Shown piece by piece: positions 23,153 through 33,320 of a DNA stretch of 64,000 nt. The notes under the pieces are model-generated. The model saw nothing but the letters and a program-made list of their open reading frames with translations, did not search any database and had not been told where the DNA came from. Origin of the DNA: a virus; IMG/VR virus record IMGVR_UViG_3300034200_001185, positions 62,001 through 126,000 of that record, one strand, 5' to 3'. Within the stretch, counting starts at the first letter, position 1; every line of letters starts with the position of its first letter. The position numbers were made by a program, and so were the translations under genes.

Positions 23153-24030
23153 CACCGATTACCTTGCAGCTTAGAGACGAGAATGACGCAATTGTAAATG
23201 GTACAGTAAGTATATACGATCAAGTTATGAATAGAGTCGTTCAAGAGCTAACATCTTCTGGGCAAATTACAAACGTAGAACTACCGGAAGGTAATTACTT
23301 TATTCGTGTCTACTCTACCGAAGCAACGTTTAATCCTACTACAGTTATTGTAAACGGATTATCGGACGTCATTACTTATAAAATGATTGGGGCGTCAAAC
23401 GAAGTAGATATTCCTTCAGACGCTACTATGTGCAAGGTATATGGAAGAATAATCGGATTAAACAATAAACCGGTTGTAGGTGCAGTTATTTCTATATCGA
23501 ATGAAAGCGGATATGTAAATTCAGACGATGATATACAATACCTATACGGATCTGCAATTACAGACGCAAATGGTAGAGTCGAGATGACTTTGAAGAGAAA
23601 TGCGTCTTATATACTTACAGGTATTCCGCAGTATAATATCATAGAAGATGATCTACCTAGTAGCATATACGTAACAATACCGGATCAACCGATATGTAAG
23701 TTAATTGACATTATTGCACCAATACCTTCGTTAATTACACCTACGTATTTAGAGGTAGCATCCGGATCACTTTCGATAAATCCGGAAATTACACTAACAA
23801 ACGGTACTAAGATCTTGAAAAATTTTGCAAATTATATACAAATAAATTCCGACACAATTACCGCTAAGGTTGGTATCTCAGCGATCACCATAGACGATTT
23901 ACCCGTCGGAACACACGAGTTATACTTTTATGCAAAAACCTTTCAACCGAAGAAAATCGACGCGTCGGGTATCGTCAAGAGATCTGGACTACCTAAGCTT
24001 GTCGGGCAATGCACCATCATCGCATACTAA
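23149..24030 (+). CDS. Multi-domain Ig-like (carboxypeptidase-regulatory-like) structural protein
   Basis: The 293-residue protein has three beta-sandwich repeats. Domain 1 has ITLQLRDENDAIVNGTVSIY and LPEGNYFIRVY. Domain 2 has CKVYGRIIGLNNKPVVGAVI, then TDANGRVEMTL. Domain 3 ends LPVGTHELYFYAKTF. The V-x-G-x-(I/V) and D-A-N-G-R-V-E patterns are those of carboxypeptidase-regulatory-like folds used as virion decoration or baseplate spacers. Its last 101 bases are overlapped by the next frame. Confidence 0.6.
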   Translation: MTPITLQLRDENDAIVNGTVSIYDQVMNRVVQELTSSGQITNVELPEGNYFIRVYSTEATFNPTTVIVNGLSDVITYKMIGASNEVDIPSDATMCKVYGRIIGLNNKPVVGAVISISNESGYVNSDDDIQYLYGSAITDANGRVEMTLKRNASYILTGIPQYNIIEDDLPSSIYVTIPDQPICKLIDIIAPIPSLITPTYLEVASGSLSINPEITLTNGTKILKNFANYIQINSDTITAKVGISAITIDDLPVGTHELYFYAKTFQPKKIDASGIVKRSGLPKLVGQCTIIAY

Positions 24031-24427
24031 ATTTAAATTGCCGGAAGAGTACACGAAATTAGTATTGTCCGTACTCCAACGTATGATCGATGATTTAGAG
24101 TGTTATTTAACGAACACAGAAGTGCCAGAGTATCGTAGAAATGGTACCGCAGCATTTAATTGGATATTTCAACAAAAGCAAAACGATAAACAAGTCCTAT
24201 CCGTGTTTTCTATTTGTTATATGATAGGATGTGACGTATCTGATGTGCGTCAGTTAGTACTAAAGAGGCAAGATAAAAATGATAAACTACGAGCAAGAGT
24301 TGTATGTTCCGAAGGTGAACAGTTTTCAATCGTTAAAATCAAATGTGATTCGGACTTTGTGCATGCACCCGAATCTAATTTACGGAATGACGGTGTTGAA
24401 CTCGAAGAAGATTCTATCGTTGATTAA
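23930..24427 (+). CDS. Hypothetical baseplate-region protein with uncertain start
   Basis: The frame is open from 23930 (165 residues) but no ribosome site precedes that ATG; a TTG at 23999 is an alternative. The C-terminal 130 residues look like a genuine helical domain (YTKLVLSVLQRMIDDLECYL, then VFSICYMIGCDVSDVRQLVL). It overlaps the gene before by 101 bases and the gene after by 149 bases, both in different frames. Function unknown. Confidence 0.45.
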   Translation: MQKPFNRRKSTRRVSSRDLDYLSLSGNAPSSHTKFKLPEEYTKLVLSVLQRMIDDLECYLTNTEVPEYRRNGTAAFNWIFQQKQNDKQVLSVFSICYMIGCDVSDVRQLVLKRQDKNDKLRARVVCSEGEQFSIVKIKCDSDFVHAPESNLRNDGVELEEDSIVD

Positions 24428-25868
24428 TCAGTTTGAATCCTCATACGTTGTACCTACTTTAGAAAATCAATCTGAATGGGTAGCGCTAGTAGAAGTATTT
24501 TGGAACGACATTACTACTTTAATATCAGCGTTAATTGACGTACAAAACTCGTCTCAAACATTACTCAGCTCAAACGATGCTAAATACCTAAGATCCCTCG
24601 ATACATCTCTAAATATTCCGTCAAGACTTGCGTTATTGGACGGAACAGAGCAAGTATCTATACAAGCAAGTCACAACGGAAAGTTTATTATAGAACTCGT
24701 TTCTGCACCATATAGACTACATAATATGCACATAACCGTAAACAATACGTATATAGACTTACAAAGTATTGCAAAATTAGTATCTACACGCCTTCCAGAT
24801 GAGAGCGAAATCACACAACCGCTTTATATCGAATTACTTGCAGACGAGTTAGTAACTACAATCGAAATACAAAATCCGCTTCAGCCATACGTATATACTA
24901 CACTGAGCAATGATCGAATATTTTATTTAGTTGTGAAGGAATCGAGTATTGAACTTAGGCTTACAAGAAACGATCAATACCACGCATTTAAAGTAAAGCC
25001 GAATGCCACATCGATTAAATTTGGATTTACAGGACAGTACACTCCACAAGGATCGCCAATCTATACATCTGCAAGTGAGCTTGCGTCAATATTAGGCGGA
25101 AGCGTTAGTAGAACTACAAATCTAACAAGCGTTAGTATTGTTGACGGCGTATGCGATACATCAATAAGTAGGTGCACAGCGTTCTTACTTGATAGAAATA
25201 ATGAGCAAATTATAATAGACGGAAACAGAGCGTATCACTACGCTAGTACAAGCCTAAATTATAGCGGTAATGTTCGATTGGTACACGAAAAGGTTATTCT
25301 AAATTCAGAAAGCGGAATGATATACTCAATACCAAACGACTTACTTAGCAGCGATAAGTCGGATAACATCAAAACAGACTTATCATCCGTAATCAGCACA
25401 GGCGATTTAATTATTGATATAGATCAAACAGTTGCAGAAGTATTATCAAACAACACATCGATTATTCTAGATAAAAAGATTCGCCCTAGTACATGCGTTA
25501 TTCGTTTAGGCTCGTTTGATTGTTGGAAAAGAATAGTGGACGGTATTGTAATTCCACAAATCGAGTTTCCACGTCATACTGATTCAACGACTCTTAACAA
25601 TCTTCGCTATACAGCAAGCGTTATCAAATCTTTCTTAGCGAATATTAAAACGAGAATTACGAATAATCAGCTTTCGAGAAGATCCTTAATGTCAATTCTA
25701 AATCCGTTAAATGATTTACAAAGACAACACTTAGCATTTAGAGCGAATAGAGCTGCGGATATATTATTTAGCGGAGACATACAATCGTATGTTGAACTTA
25801 ATGATACAAATTATAATTATGAGATCATGCTTAAATCCGTAATCGACGAAACAAAAGCGAGGTTATAA
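24279..25868 (+). CDS. Large baseplate-region structural protein
   Basis: The 529-residue protein starts MINYEQELYVPKVNSFQ; AGAGG lies 10 bases upstream although this is 149 bases inside the previous frame. The N-terminal part is helical, the middle beta-rich (HNMHITVNNTYIDLQSI, IELRLTRNDQYHAF) and the C-terminus helical again. No family is recognised. It is followed by a single-base overlap with the next small gene. It is probably a baseplate wedge or peripheral component. Confidence 0.55.
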   Translation: MINYEQELYVPKVNSFQSLKSNVIRTLCMHPNLIYGMTVLNSKKILSLINQFESSYVVPTLENQSEWVALVEVFWNDITTLISALIDVQNSSQTLLSSNDAKYLRSLDTSLNIPSRLALLDGTEQVSIQASHNGKFIIELVSAPYRLHNMHITVNNTYIDLQSIAKLVSTRLPDESEITQPLYIELLADELVTTIEIQNPLQPYVYTTLSNDRIFYLVVKESSIELRLTRNDQYHAFKVKPNATSIKFGFTGQYTPQGSPIYTSASELASILGGSVSRTTNLTSVSIVDGVCDTSISRCTAFLLDRNNEQIIIDGNRAYHYASTSLNYSGNVRLVHEKVILNSESGMIYSIPNDLLSSDKSDNIKTDLSSVISTGDLIIDIDQTVAEVLSNNTSIILDKKIRPSTCVIRLGSFDCWKRIVDGIVIPQIEFPRHTDSTTLNNLRYTASVIKSFLANIKTRITNNQLSRRSLMSILNPLNDLQRQHLAFRANRAADILFSGDIQSYVELNDTNYNYEIMLKSVIDETKARL

Positions 25869-26065
25869 TGAAAGACTATGAGCTAGCGAGTTTAGTTGCG
25901 TCACTTGATGACATTGTAGAGCAACTAGTAGCAGACACAGTTACGCCAAACATGAGCGAAACTTTAGATCGTTGGTCAAGCGAAGTGACAAATCGCTCGC
26001 AAAGAGTTATAACGGAACTTGAACAGATACAAGAAATAGTAAGACGAATTACGGAGACGAGGTAG
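25868..26065 (+). CDS. Small helical baseplate-region protein
   Basis: The protein has 65 residues and starts MKDYELASLVASLDDIVEQL. It is entirely helical and charged. TAATG coupling links it to the preceding stop, and it is 2 bases from the gp25-like gene. Probably an assembly or linker peptide; no family is seen. Confidence 0.5.
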   Translation: MKDYELASLVASLDDIVEQLVADTVTPNMSETLDRWSSEVTNRSQRVITELEQIQEIVRRITETR

Positions 26066-26067
26066 TT

Positions 26068-26709
26068 ATGGATTTACGTGTAGTAAAACTTACAGATCTA
26101 TTAACAGTGCACAAGTACGAATATACTGCACTAAGCACTCCGTCTATATCCGTAGTTGGACCAGATCTTTCGAAAGCAGATAAGGTAGTAATAAACGGAA
26201 TGGAATCACCATCATTCGTTGTTCTTACCAAGACAAAACTGATTGCGGAAATACCAGAGTCGGAAAGAACTAAGCAATTACAAGTAACCGTTTATTCTTA
26301 TGACGCAGGTACTACTCGTAGAAATGCGCAGATCTTTTTAGGACTTGATAAGAAGGTAGGTAAATCTACCGGACAATCATACGTTGTCCAAAAGTTTTTA
26401 AAGCTATTGCTTACAAAAGAAGGATCAAACGCTTTCAACGAAAACGAGGGTTGCGCATTTTATGAGTTAGAAGGATCTACGTCTCCAAAGGACGAGCTTA
26501 TTATTGCTGCTTTAGTAAACAACGCCGTAAGCTCTGTTGAAACGTTTATACTTGAAAATCAAGGTAGTATAAAGGATCCCGCGTCCAGACTATTATCGGC
26601 AACTGTTTCTAATGTACAATGGGTAAAAGACGCACAAACAATTAACGTATCAATTAATCTAGTCAACGAGGCTGGAGAATCGATAAACATAAATACCGGA
26701 GATAGATAA
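26068..26709 (+). CDS. Baseplate wedge protein, gp25/W-like candidate
   Basis: The 213-residue protein has an Ig-like first 95 residues (KADKVVINGMESPSFVVL, then KQLQVTVYSYDAG). A gp25-like domain follows, with QSYVVQKFLKLLLTKEGSNA (compare the gp25 pattern in which a helix is followed by TxxGE) and an IIAALVNNAVSSVETFIL helix. It ends with NVSINLVNEAGES. It directly precedes the J-like protein, the usual gp25-gp6/W-J order in contractile tails. Assignment is by context plus a weak motif. Confidence 0.5.
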   Translation: MDLRVVKLTDLLTVHKYEYTALSTPSISVVGPDLSKADKVVINGMESPSFVVLTKTKLIAEIPESERTKQLQVTVYSYDAGTTRRNAQIFLGLDKKVGKSTGQSYVVQKFLKLLLTKEGSNAFNENEGCAFYELEGSTSPKDELIIAALVNNAVSSVETFILENQGSIKDPASRLLSATVSNVQWVKDAQTINVSINLVNEAGESININTGDR

Positions 26710-29700
26710 TGGCAGACATTCAAGGAATACTACGCGCAAGATTTCAATCATACGATCCCGATCTTGATATAAGCCCCGGAGGATTAATCGATACAGTCAT
26801 TATTCAACCGGTTGTAAGAGCTTTATCGGTCGATCCATTACTTACAGACACCAAGCAATTCTTACTACAGAAATTTATCGAGGCCTTTCCAAATGATCCC
26901 GTATCAGAAGGCGATGCGCTAAACGATGTTTTAATAAATGCATTGTCGTTATTCTTAGACGCATACAGACTAGAATTAAATAGAATAAAAACCGCACAAA
27001 GCATTACTAACTACGATCAGATGTCAAATACCGAACTTGATCGCTTAGCTGCGAATTGGCTTGTTTACCGCAAACAAGGTAGCCGTAGTTTTGGTACTGT
27101 ACGAGTTATTGTAAATAGACTTGCTCCAATATCCGTTACACAATCGATTGTATTTACGGCAAAGAATGGAAAAACATTTACACCAACGATTAGCTACACG
27201 GTACCTACTAATCAGCTTATGACCAACTCGATTGGATCAAATCAATATTTCATAGACATAGAAGTACGTGCGCAAACAACAGGCATAAACGGTAATATCG
27301 ACGCATTACAAATTGATACGGCTTCAGGTATACCATCGGTTGTGTCTGTTTATAACCAAAGTCAGTTTACCGGCGGTGCAGATAGCGATTCGAATGAGAA
27401 TTTATCAAGTACGAGATTATTACAATCCGTAACAGAGCGTAGTTTAGTTACAGCACGTGGTATTATTGCTAAACTAGACTCGTTGCCATCGGTTAAAAGA
27501 TCACAAGTAGTAGGCTTTGGCGATTCGGAAATGAGACGAGATCAGGTATCTGTATCTGGGCTTGGGTCATTCATCGGAATGGGCGTAGCTTATTTCGAAG
27601 ATAATTTAATTCTAATAAACTTAGGCGTAAAGAATATATCGCTATCTATCGGAAATATCGTAGTAAATAATATCGGAGAACAATTTACAATCGATGAAAT
27701 ACTTGGTAGCGATAATAACGGAATGTTCTTAAACGGTGGATCTACATTCGTAGTACGTATACTAGATAAGATCACAAACGCATACTGCTCAGATATATCC
27801 GTCTTTACAAAGGCGTCAGTAGATTTAAACGGAGAAAGATTTTATGGAAACACAAGTATAGGCGGTAGATCGGACGTGTATATTGATACATCGGATGATC
27901 AAGTATATACAACAAGTGTTCCATTAAATATATCTCACTCAGATATTAGCGGAGTAGGCGTAGAGATAAACGATACTTACGTAGACGTAACAAACTCGCT
28001 AAGTATTAAAGCGAAAGATCTAAGAAATAAGTACTTGATCATATCTGGCCCTAACTTAACATTCTCGGCTAAGATCTACGCATTTAAAATACATGATACA
28101 TTCATTCGTATTTATTTAGACTTTGTAACAAATCAGACGTTATCTGTGTCTAGCGCTGTGTGGTCAATTTGCGAAACAATATCAATACCGCTTACAGAAT
28201 CATTTACAACCGTATACCCACTCGTAGAATCAGACGATGATTTATTTGTTTACTTTAATCTAGGTGAAAGTAAGATTCGTACTACCGTTGACCTAAGACT
28301 TACTACGATTAAGGTAGGCGATTTTATTCATATAGAAGAAGCTGATTTTTATGGCGATTATCAAATCACATCCATACAACAAAACGTGCTTACAATATCA
28401 ATAAGCGTACCTGCTACATCGGGTAGACTTGCTGCTACAATTCGAAGATCTGTATCTAGCTTACCAATTCCAACTTCTTATGTAGAATCCGTTAAACAAA
28501 ATAACGCATCGATTCCATATAACAAGCTACTCGGATTGCATACTGAATCAATTGGCGGAAGTAAAGTAAATGAGAGCGGAACAGGTTTCGTATCTGGCAG
28601 TTTATTCTACGCACTAAAAGAAGTATTAACAGGACTTACAGACATTCGTACATCTTTAAAAGTAATGTCACCTTCGATTATATCCGAGTTTATACAAGAA
28701 CAAATACCGCATGATATTACGATTGACGATAGCGTAAGTATATTGTCGTTCGGATCTGCAAAGAGTTTATACGCAGACGTAGTTCTTCCAAACGACATGC
28801 TCTTACCAAATACCAATAATATATTCATCGCACTTGGAGACGTTACATCAAGTAATCTAAACGATGATTATCCTGTAATAGCAAATGACGGAGATATACT
28901 TACTATATTAAACGGAGAGAACGCTGGTAAGTATGTGATTAATCAAGTATTTCAGGTAAAGATTCCGATTCTATCTAACAACATTACGAAAGAAGGTAAC
29001 TTAGTTACAATCAAGCGTAGTAGAACACAAAGTTCCAGCGATAATAGAGCGTCTTGGAGACTTGTGTCGATTGTAAGAATTTATGGCACGTTTAAATCTA
29101 ATATATTCTCGTCATTCGAAGAATCATTTAGGCTTACAGAACAGTCGTCTACCGAAGTATCTGGATATATATGGAAGCGTTATGTAATCCAAAATCTATC
29201 GCATATACTAACCGACCAAACAGGACTTATTCAATACCCTTCGATTAGCCAACGTATTACGTCTAAGTTACAAGATTATCAAACAAGTATTGGACTAAAT
29301 GTAAACAGCGATACCGTATCGCCTGTGGATACATCTATACTTGTAAGCTCTCTTCGTAATTACGCAAACGTTAACTATGAAGTAGGATCCGCATCGGTTG
29401 GTAAGGCAAGTATTATTATGCAAGACGATGTAGCGGTAGAACTTGACGCTCCTACTTACACACCATATACAATGAATAACTTAGTAAGCGCTCTTGAAGG
29501 TAATGACTTTCAGCCGGATAACGATTTACCGATATTCACAGCGTCATTAAAAGATTCGGATCTATGTTTAAAACCAAACGTATTTACAAGCGTTCAGATT
29601 GACGTACCTGACGCAGATCCGTATGACACATCTACTTGGGGATTCGGATTAGTAGGTACTCAAGTAGGCGTAACAGTAGATAAGAGCCAAACTATCATCA

Positions 29701-31763
29701 ATCGGTTTGCAGAATCTAACGATGATCTTATTTTAGATTCGATTAGTATGTCTAAAGGCGTTGCAAATCCGTTTATGAATGATCGCCTGTGGGTATTACC
29801 AGAAGTGCATAAAGTAAATAAGTCGCAACCAATTCTTACAAAGTCATTCGCAAAGTATGTACCTTGTGCGAAAGTTAGTGGAAATACGCCCGAAGGTTAT
29901 GTAAGTTTAGCTGTCGTGCTATCTAACATAGCAAATAACTCGTATAAAAATTTTAAGGGAAAAACACAACGAGAGTTTTATGAATCGTTTAGCCAATCAA
30001 ATATTACCTACGTGTTTTATGAAATTAGCGAAGGTCAATATGAATCTGTAGATTACGTATCAATCGCTAAGGGGAATAACGCAAACATAATCGCATATGC
30101 TTATGACGCTTATTTCTATAAGGTAGATTTCGAAACATCTGTTGGCGGACTTGGTATTGCGTCTTGTATATCTGGTAATAACGCATTAACTTACGAAAAC
30201 CAATTCGATAGCATACAAGATGGAACATCGCTCTCTGGAATAGTTGGAAAGGTATTAAGAGTATCAAACGGATTAAATTCTGGATCTTACATTATTAACT
30301 CCGTTGATACTGAAACTCGTACCATGTTTTTAGACCGTTCGCTTGATTTCTCAAGTATGCCGATTAGCAATAAAGGGTTGTGCGTGTACTCTAGCGAAAG
30401 CCAAGCAGAGCTTAGAATATATGGATCGGCAGGAACAAATATCACAAACACATCAGAAATATCCTATACAGGTAATTCGGATTTAGTAAGCGGTGTTGAA
30501 TACGGAATTACTACTCGCTATATGCAGCAAGCAGACGTTGGCAGATATATTACTTTGTATAACCACGTATTGGATACAGTTTCTGGAATTATTCGAGAGA
30601 ATATAGGCTCTTATGCAATCGAAAGCATCGAAAACGTATATAGAAATAGCCCATACACCGGAAATCAAACAATCGCTTATCAAAAGATAACCGTAAATGT
30701 ACCAAGTATAAACGTAATGTTTGGATCAAACGTGCCTGAGGTAATATCCTTACCGTTTATTCTTACCGATCAGCCTGCGGTAAATACAATTTCACAAGAG
30801 GACGGAAGCACAAGCATTTCGCCGATTGTGGCATTTCAAATATTCGAGCCAAATAAGCGAGAGTATAGAATTGTAGGCGCGTCTGTTAGCGGATCTACAA
30901 TGTATGTTAGTCAAAGTACATCCCCTCACGCTCCGTCTGAATCCACAGACTCGCTCTTTATTAAGCGAGAAGGTAGCAACATTAACTTTACGCTTGATAG
31001 AAACAATCCATTAATCAGCGTAAGGCCCGGAAAGATGATACTTAAAAACCATTCGCAAGACAGCTCTCTTTATACAAATTCGATTGATGTTCAAACGATT
31101 GGGAGTGGTATACTTTATAACTCTCTAAGCGACAAGGTACTTACTTGCCATAATGAACGCATGCAAGGTCACTCATTTCGCGTGAATGATTCTGCAAAGT
31201 CATTTAGTACATACGAAGTTGCATACTTAGAATGTACGCCGATTGTAAATGACGTGTCTGTACTAAATAGCACCGCTGAAATTACATCCTTCTCGTCTAA
31301 AACTATTACCACATCTCAAGGCATATTTAGTAACTCACTTGATCGCGTAGTATGTTCGGACACAATTGCTAAGAGAATGCTTCCATGCTTTATAGGCGTA
31401 AATATTGAATATGTCGGCGGGCCTTCGGAAGATATTGTAGGTGAAAGACTCGTTAGAATTATAAACAATTGGTCAGAGTCGTCGATTTCTACATCCGCTC
31501 TAATTCGAGAAATACATAAATTAGGCGCAACTCGTGTTATTCTACCGATACATGTTTATTATGTGGTAGAAGATTTAGATCGCAAGAGACATTACCGAGT
31601 TATTAAGGACGTTCTTAGACTAGACGATAACTTGGAAATAAACGGAACACCTAGAATAGTATCTCGTAGCGTAGCAGCATACGGATCTACTAAACTTGGT
31701 GCTAGCGTAAAGGTAACTCGCGTATCACCTTACTCAACACTCGGACAAGGAGGATCGATATGA
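26709..31763 (+). CDS. Baseplate J-like wedge protein, very large
   Basis: The 1684-residue protein has an N-terminus typical of J/gp6-like wedge proteins. These features are DISPGGLIDTVIIQPVVRAL, then YDQMSNTELDRLAANWLVYR, then GTVRVIVNRLAPISV and TTGINGNIDALQI, and finally TGGADSDSNENLSSTRLLQS. The family is usually 300-660 residues; the extra 1000 or more residues are beta-rich repeats. It should form the baseplate wedge ring. It is coupled by single-base overlap to the gp25-like gene and by ATGA to the next gene. Confidence 0.75.
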   Translation: MADIQGILRARFQSYDPDLDISPGGLIDTVIIQPVVRALSVDPLLTDTKQFLLQKFIEAFPNDPVSEGDALNDVLINALSLFLDAYRLELNRIKTAQSITNYDQMSNTELDRLAANWLVYRKQGSRSFGTVRVIVNRLAPISVTQSIVFTAKNGKTFTPTISYTVPTNQLMTNSIGSNQYFIDIEVRAQTTGINGNIDALQIDTASGIPSVVSVYNQSQFTGGADSDSNENLSSTRLLQSVTERSLVTARGIIAKLDSLPSVKRSQVVGFGDSEMRRDQVSVSGLGSFIGMGVAYFEDNLILINLGVKNISLSIGNIVVNNIGEQFTIDEILGSDNNGMFLNGGSTFVVRILDKITNAYCSDISVFTKASVDLNGERFYGNTSIGGRSDVYIDTSDDQVYTTSVPLNISHSDISGVGVEINDTYVDVTNSLSIKAKDLRNKYLIISGPNLTFSAKIYAFKIHDTFIRIYLDFVTNQTLSVSSAVWSICETISIPLTESFTTVYPLVESDDDLFVYFNLGESKIRTTVDLRLTTIKVGDFIHIEEADFYGDYQITSIQQNVLTISISVPATSGRLAATIRRSVSSLPIPTSYVESVKQNNASIPYNKLLGLHTESIGGSKVNESGTGFVSGSLFYALKEVLTGLTDIRTSLKVMSPSIISEFIQEQIPHDITIDDSVSILSFGSAKSLYADVVLPNDMLLPNTNNIFIALGDVTSSNLNDDYPVIANDGDILTILNGENAGKYVINQVFQVKIPILSNNITKEGNLVTIKRSRTQSSSDNRASWRLVSIVRIYGTFKSNIFSSFEESFRLTEQSSTEVSGYIWKRYVIQNLSHILTDQTGLIQYPSISQRITSKLQDYQTSIGLNVNSDTVSPVDTSILVSSLRNYANVNYEVGSASVGKASIIMQDDVAVELDAPTYTPYTMNNLVSALEGNDFQPDNDLPIFTASLKDSDLCLKPNVFTSVQIDVPDADPYDTSTWGFGLVGTQVGVTVDKSQTIINRFAESNDDLILDSISMSKGVANPFMNDRLWVLPEVHKVNKSQPILTKSFAKYVPCAKVSGNTPEGYVSLAVVLSNIANNSYKNFKGKTQREFYESFSQSNITYVFYEISEGQYESVDYVSIAKGNNANIIAYAYDAYFYKVDFETSVGGLGIASCISGNNALTYENQFDSIQDGTSLSGIVGKVLRVSNGLNSGSYIINSVDTETRTMFLDRSLDFSSMPISNKGLCVYSSESQAELRIYGSAGTNITNTSEISYTGNSDLVSGVEYGITTRYMQQADVGRYITLYNHVLDTVSGIIRENIGSYAIESIENVYRNSPYTGNQTIAYQKITVNVPSINVMFGSNVPEVISLPFILTDQPAVNTISQEDGSTSISPIVAFQIFEPNKREYRIVGASVSGSTMYVSQSTSPHAPSESTDSLFIKREGSNINFTLDRNNPLISVRPGKMILKNHSQDSSLYTNSIDVQTIGSGILYNSLSDKVLTCHNERMQGHSFRVNDSAKSFSTYEVAYLECTPIVNDVSVLNSTAEITSFSSKTITTSQGIFSNSLDRVVCSDTIAKRMLPCFIGVNIEYVGGPSEDIVGERLVRIINNWSESSISTSALIREIHKLGATRVILPIHVYYVVEDLDRKRHYRVIKDVLRLDDNLEINGTPRIVSRSVAAYGSTKLGASVKVTRVSPYSTLGQGGSI

Positions 31764-32713
31764 GAAATCATAGCGGTGGATTTATTAACGAAGAGCATAT
31801 ATGGGATATCGGATCTCCTACTCGTGGTAGGGACGGAGACAATGCAAGGGACGCAGCAAAGAAATATAATGACCATCGTCATAGCGCTATTCTATTTACG
31901 GATGCGGTAGATTTTGCTTATTGGATAAGCGAGTCACAACAACCTGTACTCGTTGGGCCAGATGGAACAGTAGAAGGCGGTATTATTACAAACAACCCAA
32001 ACGCTGTAATTCGTAAGCACGGCGATTTAGCCTACTTTCAAGGCATACTTTGGATGTATGACGGTCAAGGCGTAGTCCCTGTTGGACGTGGCGGTGTATC
32101 ATTCGATACAGAAACACTCGAAGTGGTTTATTCTAGAAGTAGCGTAGAGTTTGCGTTTAATTCTTATAAAGTTTTATCGATGGGTGAATCTGTAGAAAAC
32201 GCATCATCACAAAAGTTAGTAGGCACAGTAGTGATCGATTATTCGGACTTTTCAGACGTAGGGTTAGGCGAGTATGCAGTAACTTTAGATATAGTAGGAT
32301 CTATCGATCCATCGCAGTTATATGCGTCTACCTTGTACTCTGATATACAAAATGTATTCGATGAACAAGGCGATCTTCCGTTGTATGTAAAATTCATAAC
32401 AACATTGCACACCATGAACGAAAATGGTAGATTTGTTGGTAGAGATGCACCGCTACAAGCAGACGCAATTCTAAACGCTTACTCTGATATTGGCGATGAG
32501 TCGATCGTTAAAATGCTAGACTTTATTCCAAATACGAAAGCTAAATACTCCTTGTACATCGAAAGACCAAGTACAGATGAGTTTTTAGCACGTTTTCCTC
32601 AGCTTGAGTTAAGTGGCGAGCAGATAATCGAGCTAGAACAAATCATTAGCACTAGCGAAGTACAGCTTTCAAAGGCTGCTATTCGAGTAACAACGATATT
32701 TACCGGAGCTTGA
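31760..32713 (+). CDS. Baseplate/fibre-attachment structural protein
   Basis: The 317-residue protein opens NHSGGFINEEHIWDIGSPTR, has a His/Tyr-rich stretch (YNDHRHSAILF) and a beta-rich middle (GDLAYFQGILWMYDGQGVV). A helical, acidic tail follows (LELSGEQIIELEQII). It has ATGA coupling to the J-like gene and a one-base gap to the next. Proteins at this position often connect fibres to the baseplate. No family is recognised. Confidence 0.5.
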   Translation: MRNHSGGFINEEHIWDIGSPTRGRDGDNARDAAKKYNDHRHSAILFTDAVDFAYWISESQQPVLVGPDGTVEGGIITNNPNAVIRKHGDLAYFQGILWMYDGQGVVPVGRGGVSFDTETLEVVYSRSSVEFAFNSYKVLSMGESVENASSQKLVGTVVIDYSDFSDVGLGEYAVTLDIVGSIDPSQLYASTLYSDIQNVFDEQGDLPLYVKFITTLHTMNENGRFVGRDAPLQADAILNAYSDIGDESIVKMLDFIPNTKAKYSLYIERPSTDEFLARFPQLELSGEQIIELEQIISTSEVQLSKAAIRVTTIFTGA

Positions 32714-32714
32714 T

Positions 32715-33311
32715 ATGCCTTTTTTAGTTCGTGATTACTCTGCGTCTGCTACAAAGTGGGTGTATTGGAAAGTAAGCGCAATACCAACTGCTTACCAAGA
32801 GTACCCAAGCGCATCTAATGTACCCGTTCAATCACTTAGCGGTAAGTTAGACGTTATACAAGAGATTGTAGCTACAAGTGCGTCTGCGTCCTTGCCAGAG
32901 TCATCCGTATGGACAGTCGATGGATTGGACTTGTATCCAAGTTATGTAGTAGACGGTCATACAGGCGTATGGGCTGTCGAGATACGTAAACAAGAAATTA
33001 AGAATTATATCGGTGTCTTAGATGACGGATTAGATACCGAGGTTGCGTATAATTCCTTGTTGTCTTATAAATTAGATGAAAACGGAAATATATCTAGCGA
33101 AACAACTTTTGACGGCCAAGTACAAGGTTTCTTAGACGACGAAGGTAATGTAGTATTTAAGAAACCAAGCGAGTATGATATACAAGAGGTAATAACATTA
33201 TTACCATCCGATGCAGCCTTACCAAACACCTTCGTGGATATTCTACCTTCATCCGTGAATATGCCGGACTTATGTTGGCAAAAAACATCGGTAGACATTA
33301 TTCTAAAGTAG
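32715..33311 (+). CDS. Structural protein near fibres
   Basis: The 198-residue protein is beta-rich and aromatic (SATKWVYWKVSAIPTAYQEY, then SSVWTVDGLDLYPSYVVDGH). Its later part has GNISSETTFDGQVQGF. It sits between the baseplate wedge genes and the fibre genes with 1- and 9-base gaps. Function unknown; a fibre adaptor is plausible. Confidence 0.5.
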   Translation: MPFLVRDYSASATKWVYWKVSAIPTAYQEYPSASNVPVQSLSGKLDVIQEIVATSASASLPESSVWTVDGLDLYPSYVVDGHTGVWAVEIRKQEIKNYIGVLDDGLDTEVAYNSLLSYKLDENGNISSETTFDGQVQGFLDDEGNVVFKKPSEYDIQEVITLLPSDAALPNTFVDILPSSVNMPDLCWQKTSVDIILK

Positions 33312-33320
33312 GAGCAGTAA

